Under the pieces are notes generated by a model, which ran no database searches, was not told where the DNA came from, and was given only the letters and a program-made list of their open reading frames with translations. DNA of 64,000 nt from positions 496,001 through 560,000 of the forward strand of contig NZ_JAICDG010000003.1 in assembly GCF_022751215.1 (NCBI RefSeq), given 5' to 3'. Position numbers and translations under genes: made by a program. The stretch is from Actinomadura terrae. GTDB lineage: Bacteria; Actinomycetota; Actinomycetes; Streptosporangiales; Streptosporangiaceae. This document shows positions 7,908 to 17,800 of the stretch, piece after piece (the stretch's first letter is position 1; every line of letters begins with the position of its first letter).

Positions 7908-9053
7908 TTGGCGGACGCGGGCGGCTTCGCGGGTGAGGTGGTCGCGTTCGGGGACGGTGGTGGCGGCGCGTGCGGCCTGGGCGTAGAGGTCGGCGGCGAG
8001 GGCGATGTCGCCGGCGCGTTCGTGCAGGTAGGCCGCGGCCGCGGTGCGGCGGGGCAGGTCGGGGGCGAGGTCGGCGAGCGCGGCCAGGCCCGCGCGGGGC
8101 CCGGTGGCCTCGCCGACCGCGACGGCGCGGTTGAGGCGGACGACCGGGCTGTCGGTGAGCCTCAGCAGCTCGTCGTACCATTCGACGATCTGCGGCCAGT
8201 CGGTCTCGGCGGCGGTGGGGGCGTCGGCGTGCAGGGCGGCGATCGCGGCCTGGGCCTGGTACTCGCCCAGCCGGTCGCGGGCCAGCGCGGCCTGGAGGAT
8301 CGCCACGCCCTCGGCGATGAGGGCGGTGTCCCAGCGCGTCCGGTCCTGCCGGGCGAGCGGTACGAGCCCCTCCGGGCCGGTGCGGGAGGCGCGGCGCGCG
8401 TGGTGCAGCAGCATGAGCGCGAGCAGCCCCGCGACCTCGGGCTCGCCGGCCAGCGCGGCGAGCTGGCGGGTGAGGCGGATCGCCTCGGCCGCGAGGTCGA
8501 CGTCCCCGCCGTAGCCCTCGTTGAAGACGAGGTAGAGCACGCGCAGCACGGTGGCGAGGTCGCCGGGCCGGTCGAGCGGCTGCCCGGTGATCCGGCGCTT
8601 GGCGCGGCTGATCCGCTGCGCCATCGTCGCCTCGGGGACGAGGTAGGCCGCCGCGATCTGCCGGGTGGTCAGCCCCCCGACCGCGCGGAGCGTCAACGCG
8701 ACGGCCGAGGCGGCCGGGAGGCTCGGGTGCGCGCACAGGAAGTAGAGCCGGAGCGTGTCGTCGGTGGACGGGGCCGGCCCGGCGGGCGGCTCGACCTGCA
8801 CGGCGAGCTCCCGGTCGCGCCGCGACGCCGCGGCCCGGGTGGCGTCCAGGAACTTGCGCCACCCGGTCGCGACGAGCCAGCCCTTCGGATCGCGCGGCGG
8901 GTCCTGCGGCCAGGTGGAAAGGGCCCGGATCAGGGCCTCCTGGACGGCGTCCTCGGCCGAGGCGAAGTCCGCTCCGCGCCGGACGAGGACGCCGATCACC
9001 GCGGGCACCAGGCGCCGCAGCTCCGCGTCGTCCACGTGCCGAGCGTCGTCCAC
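7893..9053 (-). CDS. ECF42-type RNA polymerase sigma factor with C-terminal TPR-like domain
   Basis: About 386 residues, twice the size of a simple ECF sigma. Region 2 (DFASAEDAVQEALIRALSTW) and region 4 (GGLTTRQIAAAYLVPEATMA) are clear. The long helical C-terminus (DUF6596-like) with LVFNEGYGG and LNRAVAVGEATGP is typical of ECF42, where this extension is needed for activity. ECF42 genes usually sit beside a DGPF/YCII-domain gene; none is present here. The gene instead ends the ABC operon, 9 bases after the ATPase stop. GTG at 9053 is the first start; a second GTG lies at 9035 because an 18-bp stretch is duplicated in frame. A 9-bp inverted repeat spans the junction. Confidence 0.85.
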   Translation of the reverse strand: MDDARHVDDAELRRLVPAVIGVLVRRGADFASAEDAVQEALIRALSTWPQDPPRDPKGWLVATGWRKFLDATRAAASRRDRELAVQVEPPAGPAPSTDDTLRLYFLCAHPSLPAASAVALTLRAVGGLTTRQIAAAYLVPEATMAQRISRAKRRITGQPLDRPGDLATVLRVLYLVFNEGYGGDVDLAAEAIRLTRQLAALAGEPEVAGLLALMLLHHARRASRTGPEGLVPLARQDRTRWDTALIAEGVAILQAALARDRLGEYQAQAAIAALHADAPTAAETDWPQIVEWYDELLRLTDSPVVRLNRAVAVGEATGPRAGLAALADLAPDLPRRTAAAAYLHERAGDIALAADLYAQAARAATTVPERDHLTREAARVRQLARP

Positions 9054-9074
9054 GTGCCGAGGCTAGTGGACGAC
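9026..9074 (-). repeat. 18-bp in-frame tandem duplication and start-codon hairpin at the ATPase/sigma junction
   Basis: CGTCGTCCACGTGCCGAG occurs twice head to tail (9026-9043 and 9044-9061), repeating six codons at the sigma N-terminus and giving two GTG starts. GTCGTCCAC (9045-9053) also pairs with GTGGACGAC (9066-9074) over a 12-base loop that holds the ATPase stop codon, so the first sigma start codon would be masked unless a ribosome finishes the ATPase. Confidence 0.7.
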
Positions 9075-9827
9075 GCCGCGGACCAGGCCGCCCACCTCGG
9101 CGCGGAGACGGACGAACTCCGGGTCGGCGCGGGTGCCGATCTGGTCGCGGTCCGCCGGGAGCGTGACCGCCAGCTCGTCCCGGATGCGGCCGGGGTTGCG
9201 GGCCAGCACGACGACGCGGTCGCCGAGGTAGACGCTCTCGTCGATGTCGTGGGTGACCAGCAGGATCGTCATGCCCTGCGCGCGGTGCACCTGGAGGACG
9301 AGGTCCTCCAGGTCCTCGCGGGTCTGCGCGTCCACCGACCCGAACGGCTCGTCCATCAGCAGGAAGGACGGCTTGTAGGCGAGCGCGCGGGCGATCGACA
9401 CGCGCTGCTGCATGCCGCCCGACAGCTCCCACGGGTACTTGGACTCCGCGTCCGCGAGCCCGACCGACTTCAGCGCCTCGGTCGCCTGCGCGCGCCGCTC
9501 GGCCCGGTTCGCGCCGCGCCGCCGCAGCGGCAGCGCCACGTTGTCGCGGACGGTCAGCCACGGCAGCAGCGAGCGGCTGTAGTCCTGGAACACGACCGCG
9601 AGCTCGTCGGGGACGCCGTTGATGGGCGTCCCGTTGAGGACGACCTTGCCTTCGCTCGGCGCGATCAGCCCGGCGATGCAGCGCAGCAGCGTCGACTTGC
9701 CGCAGCCCGACGGGCCGACGATCGTGACGAGTTCGCCCTCGGCGACCTTGAGGTCCATGCCTTTCAGGACGGGGGTGGAACCACCGTAGGAGTGGCCCAG
9801 CCCGGAAATCTCCAGCATTCTGATCAC
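9063..9827 (-). CDS. ABC transporter ATPase, nitrate/sulfonate/taurine type
   Basis: About 254 residues. Walker A GPSGCGKST, the signature ELSGGMQQRVSIARAL, Walker B FLLMDEPFGSVD and the switch histidine VTHDIDES are intact. The family is SsuB/TauB/NrtD-like and energises import through the two permeases encoded upstream. GTG at 9827 overlaps the ThDP enzyme stop by four bases (GTGA); ATG at 9818 is an alternative start. The ATPase is separated from its permeases by the ThDP enzyme gene, so substrate import and that enzyme are made together. Confidence 0.92.
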   Translation of the reverse strand: MIRMLEISGLGHSYGGSTPVLKGMDLKVAEGELVTIVGPSGCGKSTLLRCIAGLIAPSEGKVVLNGTPINGVPDELAVVFQDYSRSLLPWLTVRDNVALPLRRRGANRAERRAQATEALKSVGLADAESKYPWELSGGMQQRVSIARALAYKPSFLLMDEPFGSVDAQTREDLEDLVLQVHRAQGMTILLVTHDIDESVYLGDRVVVLARNPGRIRDELAVTLPADRDQIGTRADPEFVRLRAEVGGLVRGVVH

Positions 9828-11428
9828 CGCGCCCAGGGCTCGTAGAGGGAGGGGTCGCCTTGCTCGACCTGGACTTCCACGAGGTAGGGGCCCTCGTGGG
9901 CGAGCGCCTGCGCGAGCGCCTCGTCCAGCTCGGTCGTGGAGGCGACCGTCCGGCCGGGGACGCCGAGCCCGGCGGCGACGGCCGCGTAGTCGATGCCGGC
10001 GATGTCGGCGCCGGGGACCGTCTCGATGTCGATGCGGCGGCCGAGCGACCGGATCGCCCCGTAACCGCCGTTGTTGACGACGACGACGGTCAGCGGGACG
10101 CGCAGCTGCGCGGCCGTCCAGAGCGCCTGCACCGAGTACATGATCGAGCCGTCGCCGATGACGCAGACGATCCGCTCGCCGTGCCCGGCCATCGCGCGGC
10201 CGACCGCGACGGGCAGCGCCCAGCCGAGCGCGCCGCTGCCGGAGGCGAGGAAGCCGCCGGAGCGGGTGATCGGCATCCGGGCGTGGAACAGCTCGCGGTG
10301 GCTCGGGATCTCCTCCACGATCACCGCGTCCTCGGGCAGCAGGTCGCGGAGGGTCTCGACGGCGAGCGCCGGGTCGATCGGGTCGCCGCCGCGCGGCGGG
10401 TCGGGGCGCGGACGCGGTTCGGGCGCGGGCCGGTCGGCCTTCTCGACGAGGTCGAGCAGCCCGGCCAGGGCGGGCCGCAGCGTCGTGAGCAGGCTGGTCC
10501 CGACCGCCGACCAGGCCGTCTGCGCGGGGTCGCAGTCGAGGTGGAACAGCCGCGCCCCGGCGGGGACCACGTCGCCCTCGCTGGCGACGTGGTAGGTGAA
10601 CACCTGCGTGCCGAGGACGAGGACGACGTCGTGCCCGTCCAGGCGCGCGGCGAGCTGGTCCTTGACCGGGGGCAGGAACCCGCGGAACAGCGCGTGGTCC
10701 TCGGGGAACCCGGACCGGCCCGACAGCGGACTGATCCACGCGGGCGCGACGAGGCGCTCGGCCAACTCCACGACCTGGGGCAGCGCGGCCTCGTCGTCCA
10801 CGCCGGACCCGACGACGATCACGGGGTTGCGGGCGGCGTTCAGCGCGTCCGCGACCTCGCGGAGCGCGGCCGGGTCGGCGGTGAACGCGGACCTGACCTC
10901 GCGGTGCGGGACGGGCGCGGCCGGGCGGTCCCAGTCGTCCTCGGGGACGGAGATGAACACGGGCCCGCGCGGCGGCGTCATCGCGACCCGGTACGCCTCG
11001 GCCAGCGCGGCCGGGACGTCCTCGGCGCGCTCGGGCTGGCGGCTCCACTTCACGTAGGGCCGGGGGAACGTCGCGGGCTCGTCGGCGCCGAGGAACGGGC
11101 GCGACAGCAGCATGTCGCGGGACTGCTGCCCCGCGAAGATCACGAGCGGGACGCGGTCGCGGTAGGCGTTGAACACGGCGCCGAGCGCGTGCCCGACCCC
11201 GCCCGCCGAGTGCAGGCTGACCAGCCCGGCGTTGCCGGTGCCGAGCGCGTGCCCGGCCGCGGCGGCGACCGCGACCGTCTCCTGGAGGGCGAGGACGTAC
11301 TCGAAGTCCTCGGGGAAGTCGCGGAACATCCGCAGCTCGGTCGAGCCGGGGTTGCCGAAGACCGTGGTCATCCCGGCCCGCCGGCAGAACTCGAACACCG
11401 CGTCCCGGACGGTGGAGCCGGTCGTCAT
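9824..11428 (-). CDS. Thiamine-diphosphate enzyme, benzoylformate decarboxylase-like
   Basis: 534 residues with the three-domain ThDP fold. The opening TVRDAVFEFCRRAGMTTVFG and GNPGSTELRMF closely follow benzoylformate decarboxylase (MdlC). Active-site residues of that enzyme are present at matching places: S29 (GNPGS), E50 (ALQE, cofactor activation), H73 (SLHSAGG) and H280 (FTYHVAS). The ThDP/Mg motif is VIGDGS ... VVVNNGG. Expected reaction: non-oxidative decarboxylation of a 2-oxoacid, possibly aromatic. It overlaps the permease gene by four bases (ATGA) and the ATPase by four, so it is an integral part of a transporter operon. The transported substrate or its product is probably a 2-oxoacid; this is inference. 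Confidence 0.85.
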   Translation of the reverse strand: MTTGSTVRDAVFEFCRRAGMTTVFGNPGSTELRMFRDFPEDFEYVLALQETVAVAAAAGHALGTGNAGLVSLHSAGGVGHALGAVFNAYRDRVPLVIFAGQQSRDMLLSRPFLGADEPATFPRPYVKWSRQPERAEDVPAALAEAYRVAMTPPRGPVFISVPEDDWDRPAAPVPHREVRSAFTADPAALREVADALNAARNPVIVVGSGVDDEAALPQVVELAERLVAPAWISPLSGRSGFPEDHALFRGFLPPVKDQLAARLDGHDVVLVLGTQVFTYHVASEGDVVPAGARLFHLDCDPAQTAWSAVGTSLLTTLRPALAGLLDLVEKADRPAPEPRPRPDPPRGGDPIDPALAVETLRDLLPEDAVIVEEIPSHRELFHARMPITRSGGFLASGSGALGWALPVAVGRAMAGHGERIVCVIGDGSIMYSVQALWTAAQLRVPLTVVVVNNGGYGAIRSLGRRIDIETVPGADIAGIDYAAVAAGLGVPGRTVASTTELDEALAQALAHEGPYLVEVQVEQGDPSLYEPWAR

Positions 11429-12279
11429 GAAGCCGCCTTTCGCGCCCCGCGGTGCCAGGACAGGACCCGGTGCTCCACCGCGAGCAGAATCGTGTTGAAC
11501 AGGTAGCCGAGGACGCCGAGGAGCACGATGACGCACCAGATGGTGGGCATGTCGGACACGCTCGTGGCGTTGGTCAGCTCGAAGCCGACGCCGTCGCTCG
11601 TGCCGGGCAGCAGCTCGGAGAAGACCATCAGGATCAGCGACAGCGACAGCGCGAGCCGCAGCCCCGCGAAGATCTTGGGCAGCGCCGAGGGGATGATCAG
11701 GAACCGGATCCGCTCGAACGCCGTCAGCCGGAACGTCTCGGCCGTCGCCATCTGCACCGGGTCGACGGCCCGCACGCCGTCGGCGGTGTTCAGCAGGACC
11801 GGCCAGATCGCGCTGAAGATGATGGAGGCGACCTGCATCTGGGTACCGAGGTCGAACAGGACGATGAACACCGGGACCAGCGTCGGCGGCGGGATCACCC
11901 GCGCGAACTGCATGATCGGGTTGAGGTAGGCGAGGGCCTGCTCGGAGCGTCCGATCGCGATGCCGAGCACGATCCCGGCGACCGTGGCCGCCGCCAGCCC
12001 GAGCGCCATCCGGCCGAGGCTCGGGAAGATGTTGCCGGTCGCCTCGCCGTTGAGGAACAGGTGGCTCGCCGGTCCGGTGAACCACAGGTCCTTCATGTGC
12101 TTGGCGATCTCCCACGGGGGCGGGAAGAACGGGCTGTCGGAGATCCGCGTGGCGACCTCCCACGCGGCGACGAGGATCACGAGGGGCAGCCAGCGGTGCA
12201 GGGCGCCCCGCACCAGCGCCCCGGCGACGCCGCCGCGGGCGCGCGGCGCGGACGACACGGTCGCGGTCGCGGTGGTCAC
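11425..12279 (-). CDS. ABC transporter permease 2 (SsuC/TauC type)
   Basis: About 284 residues with six hydrophobic segments and the binding-protein-dependent permease motif near AVDPVQMATAETFRLTAFER (the EAA loop that contacts the ATPase). GTG at 12279 is preferred because AGGAG lies nine bases upstream. A longer frame runs back to an ATG at 12381, adding 34 hydrophilic residues encoded by an 18-bp tandem duplication and overlapping the upstream gene; this is less likely but possible. It pairs with permease 1 as a heterodimer. Confidence 0.88.
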   Translation of the reverse strand: MTTATATVSSAPRARGGVAGALVRGALHRWLPLVILVAAWEVATRISDSPFFPPPWEIAKHMKDLWFTGPASHLFLNGEATGNIFPSLGRMALGLAAATVAGIVLGIAIGRSEQALAYLNPIMQFARVIPPPTLVPVFIVLFDLGTQMQVASIIFSAIWPVLLNTADGVRAVDPVQMATAETFRLTAFERIRFLIIPSALPKIFAGLRLALSLSLILMVFSELLPGTSDGVGFELTNATSVSDMPTIWCVIVLLGVLGYLFNTILLAVEHRVLSWHRGARKAAS

Positions 12280-12326
12280 GCGGCACCACTCCTCTCGCTC
12301 GTCGGGGTAGGGGTCCGGCCCGCCGA

Positions 12327-12362
12327 AGTGCCGGTCCTGCTCGCAGTGCCGGTCCTGCTCGA
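12327..12362. repeat. 18-bp tandem duplication at the junction of the two permease genes
   Basis: Two head-to-tail copies that share AGTGCCGGTCCTGCTCG and differ only in the last base lie at 12327-12344 and 12345-12362. They fall between the stop of permease 1 and the likely start of permease 2 and read in frame with the latter as repeated acidic/basic residues if the longer start is used. A second 18-bp duplication exists in the same operon at 9026. Confidence 0.7.
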
Positions 12363-12370
12363 AGCGCGGG

Positions 12371-13180
12371 TCATGAGGCACCGCTCCGGAGCGCGAAGTG
12401 CCAGCGGAACAGCCGGTTCTCGGCCTGCACGAGCAGCGTGTCGCTGAGGAGGCCGAGGCAGCCGGCCCACACCGTCCCGGCGAGGACGTCGCGGGTGCCG
12501 TCCGGCACGTTGCCGGCGTCGGCGATGAACATGCCGAGCCCCTCGCCGAAGCCGGAGAGGATCTCGGTGCCGACCGCGAGGATCAGCGCGATCGAGGCGG
12601 CGAGCCGCACGCCCGTCGCGATGAACGGGGCCGCGCTGCGCAGCGACACCCGCAGCAGCACCTGCATGCGGCTGAAGCCGAAGGTGCGCAGCGTCTCCTT
12701 CGCCGTGGGGTCGACGTCGTCGAGCCCGTACATGGTGTTGAACAGGATGGGCCAGCTCGCCGCGTAGACGATGAGCGGCACCTCCATGCCCAGCCCGGAG
12801 CCGAGCACGAGCCCGGCCAGGGGGATGAGCGCGACCGAGGGGATCGGGCGCAGGAACTCCACGATCGCGCGGGCGCCGGTGTTGATCGCCGGGACGCTGC
12901 CGAACAGCAGCCCGAGCGGCACCGCGATCAGGATGGCGAAGCCGAGCCCGAGCCCCCAGGCGGTGATCGTGACGCGCACGTTGTGCAGGAACTCCGCGTC
13001 GCCGAACAGCTCGAACGCGCGGGCGACCACGGTGGAGGCCGGGGGCAGGTAGGAACGGTCCACGAGGTCGGCCCGCCCCAGGGCCTCGCTCGCGAGGAAC
13101 AGGACCGCCACCCCGACGGCCCCCCGCGCCCACTTGCCTGGGCGCGAGAGACCGCGGGACGACGTCGACTGGTGTGTCAT
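12371..13180 (-). CDS. ABC transporter permease 1 (SsuC/TauC type)
   Basis: 269 residues, six predicted membrane segments. The EAA-like loop is seen as DDVDPTAKETLRTFGFSR. It is homologous to permease 2, indicating a heterodimeric channel formed after gene duplication. It starts 22 bases after the binding-protein gene. The N-terminus (MTHQSTSSRGLSRPGKWARG) is positively charged and cytoplasmic. Together with the binding protein and ATPase it forms an importer of the nitrate/sulfonate/taurine/pyrimidine class. Confidence 0.88.
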   Translation of the reverse strand: MTHQSTSSRGLSRPGKWARGAVGVAVLFLASEALGRADLVDRSYLPPASTVVARAFELFGDAEFLHNVRVTITAWGLGLGFAILIAVPLGLLFGSVPAINTGARAIVEFLRPIPSVALIPLAGLVLGSGLGMEVPLIVYAASWPILFNTMYGLDDVDPTAKETLRTFGFSRMQVLLRVSLRSAAPFIATGVRLAASIALILAVGTEILSGFGEGLGMFIADAGNVPDGTRDVLAGTVWAGCLGLLSDTLLVQAENRLFRWHFALRSGAS

Positions 13181-13202
13181 GGGTGAATCCGGTGTCCCGC
13201 CG

Positions 13203-14186
13203 TCAGGCGGTCGGCTGGAAGAGGATGGTCTTCATGTCGGGCTTCTGCTTGAGCAGGCCCGCGGTGGTCATCAGGTCGACGACCCGCTGCATACGGGTGG
13301 TGTTCAGCGAGGTCGGGTAGCCGGGCAGGGTGATGACCGAGGCGACCTGCGAGTCGATCCGGGCGTAGCCGGGCAGGACCTCCTCGACGCGCTTGCGGTC
13401 GCCGGTGGCGATGCCCTGCGCCTTCATGATGGCCCGCTGGAACGCCGCCGCGGTCTTGGGGTTCTTGCTGGTGAAGTCCTGCGTGCTGACGTAGCCGCTG
13501 ATCGGCAGCCCGGTCACCGGCTCGCTGCCGCCGTCCACCGCCACCCGCGCGCCCTGCTTCTTCTGGGTGTCGGAGAGGAAGGGCTCCACGATGTGGACGG
13601 CGTCCACCTGGCCCTTCTCCAGCGCGGCGGCCATCTGCGGGAACGGGATCGCCACGTAGTTGACCTTCGCGGAATCCACGTTGTTCGCCTTGAGGATCGC
13701 GTTCAGCGTCAGCGACTGGATGTTGTTGAGGATGTTGACCGCGACCTTCTTGCCTTCGAGGTCCTTCGCGGTCTTGATCTTCGAGTCGGACTTGACCAGC
13801 ACGTTCATCATGTTCGAGGTGAGGGTCGCCCCCTCGGCCACGATGCTCAGCTTCAGCGTGCCCTTCTCGTTCGCCTGGAGGAAGGAGACGTAGTTGGCGC
13901 CGGCGATCACGTCCACGTCGCCCTTGGCGAGGGCGGGCAGCGCCTGGATGCTCTGCTGGACCGGCTTGATCTGTACCTTCAGGCCCTCGGCCTCGAACAG
14001 CTTCTGCTTCTGCGCGATGTGCAGGGCCGCGCCGTCCACGAGGGGCAGCGACGCGACCGTCAGTGTCTTCTTTTCCAGTCCCTTGCTACTCCCGGAGGAG
14101 TCGTCGGAGTCTCCGCAACCGACGGCGAGGGAGGCGACCAGGAGAAGAGCACCGAGGAGAGCAGAGCGACGTCCGGATTGCCTCAT
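13203..14186 (-). CDS. ABC transporter substrate-binding lipoprotein (NMT1/SsuA-like)
   Basis: 327 residues. The N-terminus MRQSGRRSALLGALLLVASL leads to a lipobox ending at C24 (LAVGC), then a Ser/Asp linker, so the mature protein is lipid-anchored outside the membrane. The fold is the two-lobe periplasmic-binding type of the NMT1/THI5/SsuA group (VASLPLVDGAALHIAQ and VDAVHIVEPF are typical). First gene of a minus-strand operon running to 7893. The class binds sulfonates, nitrate, pyrimidines or aromatic acids; the linked decarboxylase favours an organic acid, which is inference. Confidence 0.88.
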   Translation of the reverse strand: MRQSGRRSALLGALLLVASLAVGCGDSDDSSGSSKGLEKKTLTVASLPLVDGAALHIAQKQKLFEAEGLKVQIKPVQQSIQALPALAKGDVDVIAGANYVSFLQANEKGTLKLSIVAEGATLTSNMMNVLVKSDSKIKTAKDLEGKKVAVNILNNIQSLTLNAILKANNVDSAKVNYVAIPFPQMAAALEKGQVDAVHIVEPFLSDTQKKQGARVAVDGGSEPVTGLPISGYVSTQDFTSKNPKTAAAFQRAIMKAQGIATGDRKRVEEVLPGYARIDSQVASVITLPGYPTSLNTTRMQRVVDLMTTAGLLKQKPDMKTILFQPTA

Positions 14187-14879
14187 GGCACTCCTATCTC
14201 ATCAGGGGAAGATGCTGGCGTGGTCGGGTTGACCAGGGCGAAAGAGCCAGGGGGGACGACTGTGGCCACTGTTCCCGCCGCGCCTGATGATCACGTTCGG
14301 GGAGAGTATCGCGGGTTGGGCGTCTTGGGTGGTTTGCTTCCGGATTGCGTGACTGTCTTGTGTCCTGCGGGTCTTGCGTGACGCATGGTATGTCGGCGAC
14401 TACTCCGTCCCGCACGTCCCGTGTTCCACTGGACGGTACGGCCCGTTGGTTTCTCGCCGGGCAGGGCGGATTCGGTCCGTCCGTCCCGCCCTCATCGGTC
14501 CTTTCGGTCAGGAGTGACCGTCCATCGCCGGACGGCTCCGGAGCGTGATCGGTCGGAGCGGTCCACAATCGGGCCCGGGAAGGTCACGATCTTGAATCGA
14601 TCCCGGGCGAACAGCGAGCGTCACGAGTCGAGTCCATTCGATTACTGAGTGAACATGTGCGGAACGTGATCGACCGTACCCGTGAAAACGGACAGACAGT
14701 AACGAATCCCCGATTGTCGCGTTAGTCCATATCGAACCGCCTAGGGTCCTTTGCGGCCCATCCCTGGATGTGCTGCAATGTCGAGCGCCGGAGGCGGAAC
14801 GATGTTGCATTTGGACTCTTCGTGGTGGTTCGGCCACAGGGGATGCGGCACATCGTGATCGAGAGGGTGTTTACGCCGG
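14187..14879. other. Long divergent intergenic region between the ABC operon and the conservon
   Basis: About 690 bases with no convincing gene. It must carry both divergent promoters. A 9-base direct repeat TTGCGTGAC occurs at 14345-14353 and 14374-14382, on the side of the ABC operon, and could be a regulator half-site pair. A -10-like TAGGGT lies near 14742 on the conservon side without a convincing -35. Local GC falls noticeably around 14590-14730, as expected for a promoter region. Confidence 0.4.
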
Positions 14880-17800
14880 ATGCAACCAAGCGACGCAGGT
14901 CGCGACCTTCCCCGACCCGGGGAGGTCGAGGCACGGTCCGATCCTTCACCACGGACGGGCAGCAGGTTCAGCCTGCGGAACTGGCGGGTGCCGCAGCGCC
15001 TCGTCGTGCTGATCCTGGTGCCGACGGTCGCGGCCGTCGCACTCGCCGGGTTTCGCATCTCGGGCTCGGCGAGCCGGGCGGAGGCGTACGGGCGGGTCGA
15101 GAAGATGGCCGACCTCGGCGAGAGCACCACCCGGTTCCTCCAGGAGTTCATCGCCGAGCGCGACACCGCGGTCGAGTACATCGCCTCCAACCATGACCCG
15201 GCCCTGCTGGGCGCGTTCCAGGACCGGCAGCGCCGGACGGACGCGCAGCTCGGCGCCGTCCGCTCCGCCGCCGGGCGCATCGACTCCTCCTTCGGCGGCG
15301 AGGCCGTGCGCGACGCGACCGCCGTGCGCGGACGGCTGGACGGCGTCAAGGCGGTCCGCTCCCTCGCGACGAGCACGAAGGTGCCCGCGTTCACCGTCCT
15401 CCAGAAGTACACCGAGTCGGCCCGGGAGCTGACCGGCATCCTGGACGCCCTCTCGCAGAACGTCGCCGACGACCGGCTCGCGGAGGCCAGCCGCGCGCTC
15501 GGCTCCCTCTCGCGCGCCAAGGAGGCCGTCTCCCGCGAGCGCGCCCTGCTGCTGATCGGCGCGCACGGGCACCGGCTCGCCACCGACGAGCTGAACGCGC
15601 TCACCGCAGCGCGCGCCGAGGAGGACAGCGCGGTCACCGCCTTCCGCGGCTCCTCCTCGGTCGCCCAGCGCCAGCTCTTCGAGGACACCGTCGTCGGCAC
15701 CCGGATCGACCAGGCCCGCGACCTGCGGCAGCGCGCCATCACCGCCGCCAGCGCCGGGAACGGACGGCTCCCGATCGCGCTCGGCACCTCGCACGCGGCC
15801 CTCGTCATCCGCAGCGCCATGACCGAGATGGTCGACCAGATGCGCAAGGTCGAGGAGTCGCTGGCCGGCGACATCCGCAAGATCAGCGACGAGCGGGGCG
15901 CCGACGCCCGGCAGTCGACGATCACCGACGCGATCGTCGCGGCCGTGCTGCTGCTGTTCGTCCTGCTGATCACCGCCTTCATGGCGCGCTCGCTGGTGAA
16001 GCCGCTGCGCCGGCTCCAGCAGGGCGCCCTGGAGGTCGCCGGTACCCGGCTGCCCGGCCTGGTCGACCGGCTCCGCGACCCCGAGGCCGCCGCCGGCGGC
16101 ATCGAGGTCCAGCCGATCGACATCGACTCCACCGACGAGATCGGCCAGGTGGCCCGCGCCTTCGACGAGGTCCACCGCGAGGCGGTGCGGCTGGCTGCCG
16201 ACGAGGCCGTCCTGCGCGGCAACATCAACGCGATGTTCGTCAACCTCTCCCGCCGCAGCCAGTCGCTGATCGAGCGCCAGCTCCGCCTCATCGAGGAGCT
16301 GGAGCAGAGCGAGCGCGACGAGGAGCAGCTCGCCAACCTGTTCCGCCTGGACCACCTCGCCACCCGTATGCGCCGCAACTGCGAGAACCTCCTCGTCCTC
16401 GGAGGGCAGGAGCAGGCGCGGCGGTGGAACCGGCCGGTCCCGCTCATCGACGTCGTCCGCGCGTCCCTCTCCGAGGTGGAGCAGTACGAGCGGGTGGCGC
16501 TGCGGGTTCAGGGCGACATGACCGTCGCCGGGCCCGTCGTCAACGACCTCGTCCACCTGCTGGCCGAGCTGGTCGAGAACGCGACGGTGTTCTCCGCCGA
16601 GCACACCAAGGTCACGGTGTCCGGGCAGCTGCTCAGCGGCGGCGGCTCGATGCTCCAGATCACCGACAACGGCGTCGGCATCTCGCCCGAGGAGCTGGAG
16701 CAGGCCAACTGGCGGCTCGCGAACCCGCCGGTCATCGACTTCTCCGCCGCGCGGCGCATGGGCCTGTTCGTGGTCGGCCGCCTCGCCGTCCGGCACGGCA
16801 TCCGGGTCGAGCTGCGCGCGGCGCAGGGCGGCGGCCTCACCGCGTTCGTCGTGCTGCCGGACGCGGTGGTCAGCCCCGGCGAGTCCGCCGGGATCGGCTC
16901 GCGCGGCTTCGGCGCCGGCGCCGCGCCCCGCGAGGCGGGCGCGTCCGGCGGCGGACAGCTCGCCGCGCTCACCACGACGACCGAGCCGCCCGCCCTCGGC
17001 GCGGGCGGCGCCGGCGGCGCGTTCGAGCAGGCCGGGACGTTCGGGCAGGGCGGCGCGCTCCAGCAGGAGGAGTACGGCTCGGGCCCGCATCCCTCCCTCG
17101 GCTCAGGCCCGCAGCCGTCGCTCGGCAGCGGCGGCCACCCCATGGTCGGCGGCAGCGGCGCGCACCGCGTGGTCGGCGGCGGCACGGGACCGATGGCCCA
17201 GGCGGGCGGCGGCGCGCACGCCGTCCCGCCCGGCGCCGTCCCGCCCGGCGTCACCGGCCCGATGCCGATCGTCCCGCCCGTCGACCAGCGCCCGGCCGAC
17301 GCCTCGCCCCCGGCCGGCGAGCCCTACCCGTCCGAGCCGTTCGGCTCCGACGCCTACCCGGTGCAGCCCCGCACGCCCGCGGACGACCGCCCCTCGCGCG
17401 CGCCCGGCGAGCTGCCCGTCCGCGAGCCCGGCGCGAACCTGCCGGGACGCCCGGGCGCGGGCGACGGCCAGCCGAACGGGCTGTTCCAGCCGCGCGGTGA
17501 GCAGCCGCGTGCTGAGCGGCCACAGGGCGAGCAGCCGGCGGGCGAGCGGCCGCGCGGCGCCGCGGGCCGCAACGGGCTCTACCGGCCCGGCCGGCACACC
17601 GGACCCCAGTCCGTCGTCCCCGAGGCGCAGCCCGTGGTGCCCGAGGCGGGCGCCCCGCGGCACATCCCCTGGGAGACGGGCCCGCTCCAGCAGGTCGGCG
17701 GCGACACAGGCCCGCTGCCGTCCGACACCCTCGCCGACGGCTCCCCAGGCGGCGCGCGAACCCGGCCCAGCGGAGGCGGGGCCCCGTGGGGGGACAACGG

